The notes: a model not told the origin generated them from the sequence alone. 64,000 bases of DNA from Maribacter vaceletii (GCF_003634105.1 NZ_RBIQ01000014.1:24948-88947); one strand, 5' to 3'; counted from the stretch's first letter, positions 47,957 through 57,270 are shown. Made by a program: numbers and translations.

Positions 47957-49846
47957 ATGTCACAAGGTAAAATTAATGTTTCCGTAGAAAATATATTTCC
48001 ACTTATAAAGAAATTTTTATATAGTGATCACGAAATATTTTTACGTGAATTAATATCCAATGCAACAGATGCTACTTTAAAACTAAAACATTTAACTTCT
48101 ATTGGAGAAGCAAAAGTAGAATATGGAAATCCTAGGATTGAAATAAAAGTAGATAAAGAAGGTAAAAAAATTCACATTATTGACCAAGGTTTAGGTATGA
48201 CTTCTGATGAAGTTGAAAAATACATTAACCAAGTTGCTTTCTCTGGTGCAGAAGAATTCTTAAACAAATATGAAGACGGTGCAAAAGACACAGGTATAAT
48301 TGGTCATTTTGGACTAGGTTTTTACTCTGCGTTTATGGTTGCAGAAAAAGTAGAGATTATAACTAAAAGTTTTAAGGATGAACCTGCTGCACACTGGTCT
48401 TGTGATGGATCTCCAAACTTTACATTAGAAGAAAGTAAAAAAGAAGATCGCGGAACAGAAATAATATTACATATTGCCGAAGATTCTACTGAGTTTTTAG
48501 AAGATAGCAGAATTACAGAGCTTCTTAATAAGTACAATAAGTTTATGCCTGTTCCTATAAAATTTGGAACAAAAACAGAGACTTTACCAAAGCCTGAAGA
48601 TGCTAAAGAAGAAGATGAAGCGCCAACGCAAGAGGTTGATAATATTATAAATAATCCTAATCCTGCTTGGACAAAACAACCTGCAGATTTAAAAGAGGAA
48701 GATTATAAAGGTTTTTATAGAGAATTGTATCCAATGCAGTTTGAGGAGCCTTTGTTTCATATTCACCTAAATGTAGACTACCCGTTTAACTTAACTGGTA
48801 TTCTTTATTTTCCAAAATTAACGAACGACCTTAACGTTCAGAAAGACAAAATTCAGCTGTACCAAAACCAAGTATTTGTAACAGATAATGTAGAAGGGAT
48901 TGTTCCAGAATTTTTAACCATGTTACGTGGTGTTATAGACTCTCCAGATATTCCCTTAAACGTATCTAGGTCTTATTTACAGGCAGATGGTGCGGTAAAG
49001 AAAATATCTTCTTACATTACTAGAAAAGTTGCAGACAAACTTTCTTCTTTATTCAAAAATAACAGAGAAGATTTTGAAGCAAAATGGAACGATATTAAAA
49101 TTGTTATTGAGTACGGAATGCTTTCTGAAGATAAATTCTTTGACAAAGCAGACAAGTTTGCTCTTTACCCAACTGTAGATGGTTCTTTCTTTACTTTTGA
49201 AGAATTACAAGAGAAAATTAAAGCAAACCAAACAGATAAGGATGATAAATTAGTTATCCTTTATGCATCAGACAAAGAAGCACAGCACAGTTATATTGAA
49301 GCTGCTAAAACTAAAGGCTATGAAGTTCTTTTAATGGACTCTCCTATAATTGCGCACTTAATGCAAAAATTAGAAGGTTCTAAAGAGAATATTACGTTTG
49401 TACGTGTAGATTCTGACCATGTAGATAATCTTATTAAAAAAGAGGAAAATCAAATTTCTAAGCTTTCTGATGAGGAAAAAGAAACACTAAAAACCGATTT
49501 AGAAAAGACTATTGAAAGTAAAAGCTATACTATTCAATTAGAAGCTATGGATAGTTCTGCGTCTCCTTTTATTATTACAGAACCAGAGTTTATGCGTAGA
49601 ATGAAAGAGATGCAACAAACCGGAGGTGGTGGCGGTATGTTTGGAATGGGAAATATGCCAGAAATTTATAACTTGGTTGTTAATACTAATCATGAGTTAG
49701 TTAGCGAAATTCTAAACACTAAAACTGCTAAAAAGAAAGAACGTTTAATTAATCAATCTTTAGATTTAGCAAAACTTTCTAAAGGCTTATTAAAAGGTGC
49801 CGAATTAACTGAGTTTATAAAACGAAGTTATGATATGGTGAAATAA
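47957..49846 (+). CDS. htpG: Hsp90 chaperone HtpG
   Basis: A 629-residue Hsp90. The N-terminal ATPase domain has FLRELISNATDATLKLKHL, IIDQGLGMTSDEVEKYI and GHFGLGFYSAFMVAEKVEI. The middle domain has GILYFPKLTNDLNVQKDKIQ (shortened) and SRSYLQADGAVKKISSYIT. The C-terminal dimerisation domain has a Gly-rich, Met-rich insert (QQTGGGGGMFGMGNMPEIYN). The acidic linker near 210-235 is short. It is monocistronic, with repeats upstream that may give heat control, and ends at a strong terminator. Confidence 0.97.
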   Translation: MSQGKINVSVENIFPLIKKFLYSDHEIFLRELISNATDATLKLKHLTSIGEAKVEYGNPRIEIKVDKEGKKIHIIDQGLGMTSDEVEKYINQVAFSGAEEFLNKYEDGAKDTGIIGHFGLGFYSAFMVAEKVEIITKSFKDEPAAHWSCDGSPNFTLEESKKEDRGTEIILHIAEDSTEFLEDSRITELLNKYNKFMPVPIKFGTKTETLPKPEDAKEEDEAPTQEVDNIINNPNPAWTKQPADLKEEDYKGFYRELYPMQFEEPLFHIHLNVDYPFNLTGILYFPKLTNDLNVQKDKIQLYQNQVFVTDNVEGIVPEFLTMLRGVIDSPDIPLNVSRSYLQADGAVKKISSYITRKVADKLSSLFKNNREDFEAKWNDIKIVIEYGMLSEDKFFDKADKFALYPTVDGSFFTFEELQEKIKANQTDKDDKLVILYASDKEAQHSYIEAAKTKGYEVLLMDSPIIAHLMQKLEGSKENITFVRVDSDHVDNLIKKEENQISKLSDEEKETLKTDLEKTIESKSYTIQLEAMDSSASPFIITEPEFMRRMKEMQQTGGGGGMFGMGNMPEIYNLVVNTNHELVSEILNTKTAKKKERLINQSLDLAKLSKGLLKGAELTEFIKRSYDMVK

Positions 49847-49867
49847 AGGTATTTCATCATTAATATT

Positions 49868-49907
49868 AAAACCCCTTAGAATAATACATATTATTCTAAG
49901 GGGTTTT
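49868..49907 (+). terminator. Terminator of htpG
   Basis: AAAACCCCTTAGAATAATA pairs perfectly with TATTATTCTAAGGGGTTTT around 2 bases, followed by T runs, 21 bases after the htpG stop. Confidence 0.93.
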
Positions 49908-49920
49908 TTATCTTTAAATC

Positions 49921-50553
49921 ATGAAAGTAATAGCAACAAATATATCTAAACCTACTACTATTGTTTGGAATGGTAAAGAAGAACAAACAGGTATTTATAA
50001 ATACCCAGTAAATGAACCTATTTTTTTAGGAAAATACGATGTGGCAAAAGACACCGTAATAGATAGAAAACACCATGGCGGAATACATAAAGCCTGCTAT
50101 TTATTTTCTGCGGATAATTATGAGTATTGGAAAAATCTATATCCTAATTTAGATTGGAACTGGGGCATGTTTGGAGAAAACCTAACCGTAGAAGGTCTAG
50201 ATGAAGCTACCCTAAAAATTGGAAATATATACAAAGTAGGAGAATGTAAAGTTCAAATTACCCAACCAAGAGAACCTTGTTACAAACTTGGTATTAAGTT
50301 TGGCTCACAGAATATTCTAAAACAGTTTATTAATCATCAATCTCCTGGAACATATATTAAAATTTTAGAAGAAGGTTATGTTAAAGCAGAAGATACCTTT
50401 GTATTAATTGAAGAATCTGATAACTCTTTAACCATACAACAGTTTTATAATTTATTATATGCTAAAGTAAAAGATAAAGAAATTATTAAAACGGCAATTA
50501 GTAATCCTACTCTCCCTGAATACAAAAAAGAAAAGTTAAAAAAATATCTTTAA
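49921..50553 (+). CDS. MOSC domain protein (YiiM-like)
   Basis: A 210-residue MOSC protein. Blocks are DRKHHGGIHKACYLFS, WGMFGENLTVEGLDE and the Cys-containing QITQPREPCYKLGIKF, where the Cys is the presumed molybdenum-cofactor sulfur ligand. A small C-terminal helical part (about 165-210, LTIQQFYNLLYAKV) is typical of the YiiM branch. YiiM-like proteins reduce N-hydroxylated compounds. The start follows the htpG terminator by 13 bases, so its promoter is unclear. Confidence 0.9.
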   Translation: MKVIATNISKPTTIVWNGKEEQTGIYKYPVNEPIFLGKYDVAKDTVIDRKHHGGIHKACYLFSADNYEYWKNLYPNLDWNWGMFGENLTVEGLDEATLKIGNIYKVGECKVQITQPREPCYKLGIKFGSQNILKQFINHQSPGTYIKILEEGYVKAEDTFVLIEESDNSLTIQQFYNLLYAKVKDKEIIKTAISNPTLPEYKKEKLKKYL

Positions 50554-50576
50554 CTCATAAAATATATAAACAAAAA

Positions 50577-50598
50577 AGGGAGGCTCTCCAGCCTCCCT
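50577..50598 (-). terminator. Terminator of the first secreted paralog
   Basis: AGGGAGGCT pairs with AGCCTCCCT around CTCC; on the minus strand TTTTTTG follows. Confidence 0.88.
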
Positions 50599-50620
50599 AA
50601 AAAAATTAACTTAAACCAAC

Positions 50621-51205
50621 TTAATTAACTATAAAATATTTTTCGTAACTCTTTTCTCCGTATGTAACAGATACTGTGTAGTTACCTTCATATGCTCCTG
50701 AGAAATCAAAAGATTTTTCAACTACCATTTCATCTTTTATATCTTCTTCAAAAACTAATCTATTTTCTTCATCATAGATTTTTATCATTACATCTTCTTT
50801 ATCTAGATTTAAAAGATTAATAGATACGTTTTCTTTAGTTTCTTTAAAAAATGGCTTTAGAACTTCTTTTTTATCAAGAATTACCAACTTATTATCTTCT
50901 ACTTTAATGGAGTAAGAAGTTGATTTAAAATCTCCTTCTGTTTCAAAGAAATATACCCCATCTTCTAAATTTTTAAGATTAAATTTCTTAGAGTACAAAT
51001 CATTAGATACACTTTCTGTATAAATAACATTCCCTTGATTATCTTTAAGCTTTATGTAAGTATTGTTAGATGCATTCTCTAACTCTAATACTAACGTTTT
51101 AGCTTCACTGTAAGCTGTCAAAATTAATTTTGGCTCTTTTGCCATGCTTATTGCTGCAATAAACATAAAGGCAACTACGGTTGTGATTTTTAAAAATGCT
51201 TTCAT
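50621..51205 (-). CDS. Secreted beta-sandwich protein, paralog 1
   Basis: A 194-residue protein with a signal peptide (FLKITTVVAFMFIAAISMA). Two Ig-like or secretion-tail-like beta modules follow, at about 22-105 (KLILTAYSEAKTLVLELENA, then GVYFFETEGDF) and 118-194 (DVMIKIYDEENRLVFEED, YEGNYTVSVTYG). I do not assign a named family with confidence. It is closely related over its whole length to the protein encoded at 51631-52215, and their promoters are duplicated too. It has no lipobox and is probably periplasmic or secreted. Confidence 0.85.
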   Translation of the reverse strand: MKAFLKITTVVAFMFIAAISMAKEPKLILTAYSEAKTLVLELENASNNTYIKLKDNQGNVIYTESVSNDLYSKKFNLKNLEDGVYFFETEGDFKSTSYSIKVEDNKLVILDKKEVLKPFFKETKENVSINLLNLDKEDVMIKIYDEENRLVFEEDIKDEMVVEKSFDFSGAYEGNYTVSVTYGEKSYEKYFIVN

Positions 51206-51240
51206 AATGTCTAAATTTTAATTACTTATTAAAGACACTA

Positions 51241-51274
51241 CAAACATACAGCAGCTTTACACCCTATACTACAA
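51241..51274 (-). promoter_or_regulatory. Promoter of paralog 1
   Basis: On the minus strand TTG (51272-51274) and TATGTTTG (51241-51248) are 23 bases apart. The same boxes with the same spacing precede paralog 2. Confidence 0.75.
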
Positions 51275-51314
51275 CACATTTTTCTTATTTATGTGCTATA
51301 TTACCCTAGTAGTA

Positions 51315-51331
51315 GGTTAATTTAATGTTAA
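51315..51331. promoter_or_regulatory. Conserved upstream box of paralog 1
   Basis: GGTTAATTTAATGTTAA lies 41 bases from the TTG box. A copy with one change lies at exactly the same distance from the second paralog's promoter, so it is a candidate activator site. Confidence 0.5.
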
Positions 51332-51586
51332 CAGGCAATTTACCAAACAATTAATGTGTTTGTCTCTAATTTTCACTTATAAAATTTTACTCCTTAAAAA
51401 GAGATATTTATGTATCTAAAAACTTAATTAAGGTTATTAAAGTGTTTCATAGTTTCCTTTTAAAATGAAAAACTTTATACGTACTAGAAGAAAAAACAAT
51501 AACCAATTTATATTACGAAGAACTTAGTTAAAAAATTATATGAAAAGAGAAATGTCAACTGTAAAAAAACTATGTTAACCAAAAAA

Positions 51587-51605
51587 AGGAGGCCATAGGC
51601 CTCCC
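51587..51605 (-). terminator. Terminator of the second secreted paralog
   Basis: GGAGGCC pairs with GGCCTCC around ATA; the minus strand continues into TTTTTTT. It resembles the terminator of paralog 1, consistent with duplication of the whole unit. Confidence 0.88.
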
Positions 51606-51630
51606 TCTATAAAATTAATATAATTAAGTC

Positions 51631-52215
51631 TTAATTAACTACGAAGTTTTTATCATAACTTTTATTTCCATATATAACAGAAATTGTATAGTTACCTTCA
51701 TAAGCATCAGAAAAATTGAAAGATTTTTCTACAATCATTTCTTTTGTTACTTTTTCTTCAAAAACTAACCTATTTTCTTCGTCATAGATTTTTATCATTA
51801 CATCTTTCTTCTCTAAATTTAATAGGTTAAGAAAAACTCTTGAATCTACTTCTCTAAAAAATGGCTTTACTATTTCTTTTTTATCAAGAATAATTAATTT
51901 ATTATTCTCTACCTTAATGGAGTAAATTGTTGATTTAAACTCTCCATCGGTTTCAAAGAAATAAGCACCATCTGTTAACTCTTTAAGATTAAATTTCTTA
52001 GAATACAAATCATCAGATACGCTCTCTGCATAAATGACATTGTTCTGGGCATCTTTAAACTTAATGTAGGTGCTACTAGATACATTCTCTAATTCTAACA
52101 CTAACATTTTAGCTTCACTGTAAGCTGTCAAAATTAATTTTGGCTCTTTTGCCATGCTTATTGCTGCAATAAACATAAAGGCAACTACGGTTGTGATTTT
52201 TAAAAGTGCTTTCAT
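51631..52215 (-). CDS. Secreted beta-sandwich protein, paralog 2
   Basis: A 194-residue protein of the same length as paralog 1 and similar throughout: signal peptide LLKITTVVAFMFIAAISMA, then KLILTAYSEAKMLVLELENV, YFFETDGEFKST and DVMIKIYDEENRLVFEEK. Substitutions are spread along the mature part, so the duplication is not very recent, yet the signal-peptide DNA is nearly identical. The frame can be extended to 52257, but its promoter lies in that extension, so the Met at 52215 is chosen. It is divergent from an AraC regulator. Confidence 0.87.
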   Translation of the reverse strand: MKALLKITTVVAFMFIAAISMAKEPKLILTAYSEAKMLVLELENVSSSTYIKFKDAQNNVIYAESVSDDLYSKKFNLKELTDGAYFFETDGEFKSTIYSIKVENNKLIILDKKEIVKPFFREVDSRVFLNLLNLEKKDVMIKIYDEENRLVFEEKVTKEMIVEKSFNFSDAYEGNYTISVIYGNKSYDKNFVVN

Positions 52216-52250
52216 AATGTCTAATTTTAAATTACTAATTATCGACAGTA

Positions 52251-52284
52251 CAAACATACACCAGCTTTACTCCTTACACTACAA
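52251..52284 (-). promoter_or_regulatory. Promoter of paralog 2
   Basis: TTG (52282-52284) and TATGTTTG (52251-52258) on the minus strand, 23 bases apart as in paralog 1. It excludes the longer start at 52257. Confidence 0.75.
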
Positions 52285-52324
52285 CTCGTTTTTCCAATTT
52301 ATGTCTTATTTTACCCGTATAACA

Positions 52325-52341
52325 GGTTAACTTAATGTTAA
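52325..52341. promoter_or_regulatory. Conserved upstream box of paralog 2
   Basis: GGTTAACTTAATGTTAA, one base different from the paralog 1 box, again 41 bases from the TTG box. It lies in the gap shared with the divergent AraC gene, which could be its regulator. Confidence 0.5.
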
Positions 52342-52426
52342 TAGGTAATTTACCATATTTTATAGTTAATTTAGCAAATAATTGTTGTTTTGAGTTACTT
52401 ATATTTACAGTATTAAATAAATTAAA

Positions 52427-53299
52427 ATGTTTACACAAAAACCTGCTTTTGAAGCTATAGAACCTAATTTTGGGAACTCTTTTACCTACCAGAAGTTTGA
52501 TGAAGATCATGTAAATAATAATACTTCTTGGCATTACCACCCAGAAATAGAATTGGTATATGTTAACGGAGGTTCTGGAAAAAGACAAATAGGAAGCCAT
52601 GTATCTTATTACTCGGATGGTGACCTAATACTAATAGGTAGTAATTTACCCCATTGCGGACTTACCGATAGTTTAACTGGCAATACCAGTGAAACTGTTG
52701 TACAAATGAAATTGGACTTTTTAGGGAATGATTTTTTTAAAATTCCAGAAATGAAAAAAATAAAGAGCCTTTTTGATGCCTCTAACGGTGGAATTGCTTT
52801 TTCTGGAAAAACAAAAAAACAACTTGGAGAAAAAATTGAAGTCTTAGAATACCAAACAGATTTTCAAAGATTATTATCTATCCTTAATATTCTAAACCAA
52901 TTAGCAAACTCTACGGAAACTATATTTTTAAATGCAGAAGGTTTTTCTTTACAGACAGATGTTAAAGATAATGACCGTATTAATATCGTTTTTAATCATG
53001 TAAAAAATAATTTTACCGAAGAAATTACCTTAGACCAAATATCTAATATGGTTAGCATGACGGTTCCTTCTTTTTGCAGATATTTTAAAAAAATAACCAA
53101 TAAAACGTTTACCCAGTTTGTAAATGAATATCGATTGGTACATGCCTCTAAATTACTTGCAGAAAAACCCTTAAGCATTACAGAAGTTTGTTTTGAGTGT
53201 GGTTTTAATAACTTTTCGCATTTTAATAAATCATTCAAAGCGTTTACTGGGCAGAGCCCTTCTGAGTATAGAAATGAATTAAAAACCTTACTGCATTAA
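52427..53299 (+). CDS. AraC family transcriptional regulator
   Basis: A 290-residue regulator. An N-terminal cupin domain (about 15-100) has SWHYHPEIELVYVNGGSGKR and GDLILIGSNLPHCG, which would bind a small ligand. The C-terminal HTH_18 domain (about 185-285) has ITLDQISNMVSMTVPSFCRY, RLVHASKLLAEKPLSITEV and the signature CGFNNFSHFNKSFKAFTGQS. It is divergent from the secreted paralog 2 gene, a common position for a regulator of its neighbour; the inducer is unknown. Confidence 0.92.
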   Translation: MFTQKPAFEAIEPNFGNSFTYQKFDEDHVNNNTSWHYHPEIELVYVNGGSGKRQIGSHVSYYSDGDLILIGSNLPHCGLTDSLTGNTSETVVQMKLDFLGNDFFKIPEMKKIKSLFDASNGGIAFSGKTKKQLGEKIEVLEYQTDFQRLLSILNILNQLANSTETIFLNAEGFSLQTDVKDNDRINIVFNHVKNNFTEEITLDQISNMVSMTVPSFCRYFKKITNKTFTQFVNEYRLVHASKLLAEKPLSITEVCFECGFNNFSHFNKSFKAFTGQSPSEYRNELKTLLH

Positions 53300-53300
53300 A

Positions 53301-53325
53301 AAAATCGGCCGTGGGAACCGATTTT
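53301..53325 (+). terminator. Terminator of the AraC gene
   Basis: AAAATCGG pairs with CCGATTTT around a 9-base loop, followed by TT, 2 bases after the stop. Confidence 0.8.
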
Positions 53326-53432
53326 TTATACCTTATAATAACCAAACACTATCTTTAATAGCTAGGTACAACCTATTAATTTGCTCATGTAAGACTATTT
53401 ATATACTATAAATCAAACCTTATGCCAAACTT

Positions 53433-54203
53433 TTAAAATAAGTTATTTAAAACTTTAGCAAGCCTAACACCTCCTATTTGCAATTGCTTCTCCACCGTTG
53501 CCCACCATATATAACTATACTTGTAACTTAGTTTTTCCCCTATCTCTACAGATTCATAAACTTTATTTGCTAAGTCTTGAGATTCTTCTACCCAATCATA
53601 AATAGTACCTTCTTGAATGGCTTTCCTTTTTACTTTATTTATTTTAGGTAAAGAACTTGCAAGTTCGGTATAACTCATACCATAATCTTCTATCATATTA
53701 GTATCCCAAACTTTATGCAAATTACTTCCTTTAGAAAACCATTGTACTTGTATATCATTACCACCCTTATCTGCTAATCTACCAACATGCATTGGTTGGT
53801 GCAAGTCTCCAATAAAATGTACTAGTAGTTTTAAATAAAACGCCCTATCTTCTTTACTCTTTTTTTTATCTTTTATTATAGCAACACACTTTTCTATTCC
53901 TTGTATTATGTCTCCATATTTACTAGGCTTTACATCAGTATATTTTTTACCTTCCGGAAAATTAACATAATGCCAAGCACTAAACTCTCTAAATTTTTTA
54001 TCTGCTTTTATAAAATCTGCATGATTGGCAACAGAAGCCAAACTTTGACCATCTAATAATTTACTTATCTCTTTTCTTGCCTTTCTTGTTAGGTGCTTCT
54101 GAGCTACTTCCCCTACTACTCTATGCCCTTTTTTTGACCAAAAAATAGAATTTCCAAAAGAAAGCTGAACTATAAAAAAGAATAGAATTGTAAATTTTTT
54201 CAT
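53433..54203 (-). CDS. S1/P1 nuclease
   Basis: A 256-residue secreted zinc nuclease for single-stranded DNA and RNA. After the signal peptide (FTILFFFIVQLSFGNS) the mature protein begins near Trp22 (IFWSKKGHRVVGEVA), whose amino group and carbonyl bind zinc in this family. Other ligands are in NHADFIK, SAWHYVNFP, LLVHFIGDLHQPMHVGR, NDIQVQW and NLHKVWDT. The length is typical. It probably serves phosphate or nucleotide scavenging. A TAATTTTG box lies at 54218-54225. It is a single gene. Confidence 0.94.
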   Translation of the reverse strand: MKKFTILFFFIVQLSFGNSIFWSKKGHRVVGEVAQKHLTRKARKEISKLLDGQSLASVANHADFIKADKKFREFSAWHYVNFPEGKKYTDVKPSKYGDIIQGIEKCVAIIKDKKKSKEDRAFYLKLLVHFIGDLHQPMHVGRLADKGGNDIQVQWFSKGSNLHKVWDTNMIEDYGMSYTELASSLPKINKVKRKAIQEGTIYDWVEESQDLANKVYESVEIGEKLSYKYSYIWWATVEKQLQIGGVRLAKVLNNLF

Positions 54204-54318
54204 TTTGTAAATTTTTTCAAAATTAAGAATTACAAGATTAAGGCATTGTTACTATTTAACCATAATAGGTTTGCAATTCTATATAGCATAAATTTGTATT
54301 ATAACTGCTATAAAATAT

Positions 54319-55116
54319 ATGAACTATACTATATTATGTTCCGATTTAGATGGTACGTTACTTACTACAAAAAGTGATGTATCAAAAATAACTATTTCAG
54401 AAATAAAAAGAATAAAAGATAAAACCCAAATTATTCTTGTTTCTGCTCGTATGCCTAAGGCTATGCGGTATATTCAAGAAGATCTTGGTATTTTACAAGA
54501 ACCTATTATTTGTTATAATGGTGCTTTAATTTTAGAGGATGATAAAGAAATTTCATCTACAATAATAACTACCAATCAATTAGAAATTATTTATAAATTA
54601 GCTCAAAAACAACAAATAAAACTAGGTCTTTACTATAAAGATGAATGGTATGTAGAGGAGGATTCTGAACGTGTGCAAAAAGAAAAAAAACACACTAAAG
54701 TAGACCCCGTTTTTAAAAATATAGAGACTGTTCTTAAGGAATGGAAAAAAAAGGATGTAGGAGCGCATAAAGTAATGCTAATGGGAACAAAAGAAAGCGC
54801 AGATTATGCCTTTTCTCAATTGCAACAAACTCTTTCTAAAGAACTAAACATATACCGTTCTAATGATACACTAATAGAGCTTGCCCCTAAGTCAGTTTCT
54901 AAACTATCGGCTATTAAAGAACTTCTAAAGAACAATGATACTCTAGAAAATGTTATTTCTTTTGGAGATAATTATAATGATATAGATATGTTACAGTATA
55001 CTGGCTGTGGTGTTGCTGTAGGTAACGCTCGGGAAGAGGTAAAAAGAATAGCAAATGCGACTACCTTAAAAAATACCCAAGACGGTGTTGCACATTATAT
55101 AAAACAACACCTTTAA
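54319..55116 (+). CDS. Cof-type HAD hydrolase
   Basis: A 265-residue HAD phosphatase of the Cof/IIB subfamily. Motif I is CSDLDGTLL (Asp9, Asp11), motif II LVSAR, and motifs III/IV lie in KSVSKLSAIKELL and ISFGDNYNDIDML. The large C2B cap (about 80-185) gives substrate choice, usually sugar phosphates or FMN/PLP-like compounds; the substrate is not known here. TTTG (54270) and TAAATTTG (54289-54296) upstream are spaced slightly short for a promoter. It is followed 36 bases later by the DUF819 gene. Confidence 0.9.
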   Translation: MNYTILCSDLDGTLLTTKSDVSKITISEIKRIKDKTQIILVSARMPKAMRYIQEDLGILQEPIICYNGALILEDDKEISSTIITTNQLEIIYKLAQKQQIKLGLYYKDEWYVEEDSERVQKEKKHTKVDPVFKNIETVLKEWKKKDVGAHKVMLMGTKESADYAFSQLQQTLSKELNIYRSNDTLIELAPKSVSKLSAIKELLKNNDTLENVISFGDNYNDIDMLQYTGCGVAVGNAREEVKRIANATTLKNTQDGVAHYIKQHL

Positions 55117-55152
55117 TTTAATTATATTTGAAAAAGATGTAACCTTTTCTTT

Positions 55153-56469
55153 ATGACTCAAAAACTATTACCCCAACCACTTATTACAGAGGATACTGTA
55201 GTTTTTGGCTTATTAGCTTTATGTTTAGGTTTTATTTTCTATACCTCTTCTATAAAAACAGGGTTTTGGAAAAAATTTTATTCTATTATTCCTGCTGTGT
55301 TAATGTGCTACCTATTACCTGCTCTATTATCTTCTTTTGGTGTAGTTGCAGAAAAATGGCATGTAGTAGATGCGTTAGGAAATGTTACAGAACATAATTC
55401 TAAATTATATTATATGGCCAGCAGGTATTTATTACCTGCCGCATTAGTGTTAATGACTTTAAGCATAGACCTAAAAGCTATTAGTAATCTTGGTTCTAAA
55501 GCTTTAATCATGTTTTTAACTGGTAGTGCTGGTATAATTATTGGCGGTCCAATAGCTATTTTAATTGTGTCTATATTTTCACCAGAATCTGTAGGAGGTA
55601 ATGATTTTGATGCTATTTGGAGAGGACTTTCTACTATTGCAGGAAGCTGGATTGGTGGTAGTGCCAACCAAGCTGCTATGTATGAAATATTTAAATACAC
55701 ACCAGAAAAATATGGCGGTATGGTATTGGTAGATATTTTTGTGGCTAATGTATGGATGGCTATAATATTATTGGGTGTTGGTAAGACTAAAAAAATTGAT
55801 ACATGGCTTAAGGCGGATACTTCTGCTATTGAAAAACTAAAAATTAAAGTAACAAAGTTTACAGAGAAAATTACCCGCGTTCCCACTTTAGGAGATTACA
55901 TGCTAATGTTAGGTTTAGCCTTTACCGGAGTTGGTATTGCCCACTTTTTTGGAGCTAATATAAGTACCTATCTTAAAGAAAATGTATCTGCAATTGCTGA
56001 TGCAACTAACTTTTTATCCTTTCTTGGTTCTGGTTTCTTTTGGATGGTGGTAATAGCTACTGCTGTTGGTATTACATTATCTTTTACAAAAGCTAAAAAT
56101 TATGAAGGAGCTGGTGCTAGTAAAATTGGCGGAATGTTTATTTACATTTTGGTTACAACAATTGGTATGAAAGTAGATTTAGGTCGGGTTTTAGAAAATC
56201 CTGGACTTATAGCAATAGGTTTTATTTGGATTAGTATACATGCCATATTATTAATAGTAGTTGCAAAACTAATTAAAGCACCATATTTTTTCTTAGCGGT
56301 AGGTAGCCAAGCCAATGTTGGTGGTGCTGCTTCTGCTCCTGTGGTAGCTGCAGAGTTTCATCCTTCCTTAACATCTGTTGGGGTATTACTGGCAGTTTTT
56401 GGTTATGTAGTGGGTACTGGTGGTGCTCTTTTATGCGCCTATCTTATGGAAATAGCATCTACTCTCTAA
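55153..56469 (+). CDS. DUF819 family membrane protein
   Basis: A 438-residue membrane protein with about eleven segments, recognised as DUF819 (YjcL-like). Conserved blocks are LPAALVLMTLSIDLKAI, STIAGSWIGGSANQAAMYEI, FVANVWMAIILLGVG and VGSQANVGGAASAPVVAAEF. The two Gly/Ala-rich repeats with Asn (IGGSANQAA and VGGAASAPV) suggest an inverted-repeat transporter. No substrate is known to me. A TATATTTG box (55123-55130) precedes it. Confidence 0.87.
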   Translation: MTQKLLPQPLITEDTVVFGLLALCLGFIFYTSSIKTGFWKKFYSIIPAVLMCYLLPALLSSFGVVAEKWHVVDALGNVTEHNSKLYYMASRYLLPAALVLMTLSIDLKAISNLGSKALIMFLTGSAGIIIGGPIAILIVSIFSPESVGGNDFDAIWRGLSTIAGSWIGGSANQAAMYEIFKYTPEKYGGMVLVDIFVANVWMAIILLGVGKTKKIDTWLKADTSAIEKLKIKVTKFTEKITRVPTLGDYMLMLGLAFTGVGIAHFFGANISTYLKENVSAIADATNFLSFLGSGFFWMVVIATAVGITLSFTKAKNYEGAGASKIGGMFIYILVTTIGMKVDLGRVLENPGLIAIGFIWISIHAILLIVVAKLIKAPYFFLAVGSQANVGGAASAPVVAAEFHPSLTSVGVLLAVFGYVVGTGGALLCAYLMEIASTL

Positions 56470-56558
56470 GTGATAGATAAAACTTTAAACACTTAATTTT
56501 ATTCTTTATCTGTGCAAATAAAAAAAAATAAAGATATTTGTCGCACTAAATTTATTTC

Positions 56559-57260
56559 ATGAAAAAAATAGCACTTGCTCTTACTTTTACATTATTATTA
56601 ATTTCTTGTGGTGGCGACACACAAAATACAATGACCGTTACAGGTAATGTTAAAGGACTTAAAAAAGGAGATTTATATCTTCAAAAATTTAATGACACTC
56701 TCTTAATTACTATAGATTCTTTAAAGGTAGAAGGTAATGGTTCTTTTACTTTTAAGACCGAAGTAGAAAGCCCTGAAATTTACAATTTGTACTTAAAGAA
56801 AGAAGACCATAACGACTTTAATGACCGTATTACCTTTTTTGGAGAACCTGGAAATATAACTATCAATACTTCTTGGGACACTTTTGATCGTAATGCAAAA
56901 ATTACTGGTTCTGAGAGTAATATAAAATATAAAGAGTACCGAAAAATAATGTCGGACTTTAGCATTAAGAATATTGGAATTATACAAAATGCTCAAAACT
57001 CTAAAGTTGCTTTAGATTCTTTACAAATAGACTCTGTACAAAAGTTAAGCGATAAAACTATAAAGAGAAGTTATGCATATGCCCTTAACTTTGCTCTTAC
57101 AAATACGAATTCTACAGTAGCTCCATATGTAGCATTATATGAAGTTCCTGATGCTAATAGAATATATTTAGATTCTATCTATAATTCTTTAACTCCAGAG
57201 GTATCTTCCTCAAAATATGGTAATGCTTTAAAAAAATACTTAGACGAATTACCTAAATAA
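56559..57260 (+). CDS. DUF4369 domain lipoprotein
   Basis: A 233-residue lipoprotein: MKKIALALTFTLLLISC with lipobox Cys17. The DUF4369 beta domain (about 25-120) has VTGNVKGLKKGDLYLQKF and FTFKTEVESPEIYNLYLKK, and a helical C-terminal part follows (about 125-233). In Bacteroidota this domain often precedes a thioredoxin-like domain, but none is present here, so the protein is the short form. Function is unknown. It is a single gene ended by a hairpin. Confidence 0.87.
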   Translation: MKKIALALTFTLLLISCGGDTQNTMTVTGNVKGLKKGDLYLQKFNDTLLITIDSLKVEGNGSFTFKTEVESPEIYNLYLKKEDHNDFNDRITFFGEPGNITINTSWDTFDRNAKITGSESNIKYKEYRKIMSDFSIKNIGIIQNAQNSKVALDSLQIDSVQKLSDKTIKRSYAYALNFALTNTNSTVAPYVALYEVPDANRIYLDSIYNSLTPEVSSSKYGNALKKYLDELPK

Positions 57261-57270
57261 AAGCATAAAA

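Larger units (their letters stand above)
51206..51586. other. Intergenic leader and spacer between the paralogs
   Basis: This gap of about 380 bases holds the first paralog's leader and promoter (to 51274) and the upstream box at 51315-51331. Roughly 51206-51345 resembles 52216-52355, upstream of the second paralog. From about 51360 to 51586 I see only AT-rich sequence without a supported gene. Confidence 0.6.

Noticed and set aside
52274..52600. Minus-strand open frame of 108 residues before paralog 2
   Set aside because: It overlaps the 5' half of the AraC cupin domain in antisense and the promoter of paralog 2.
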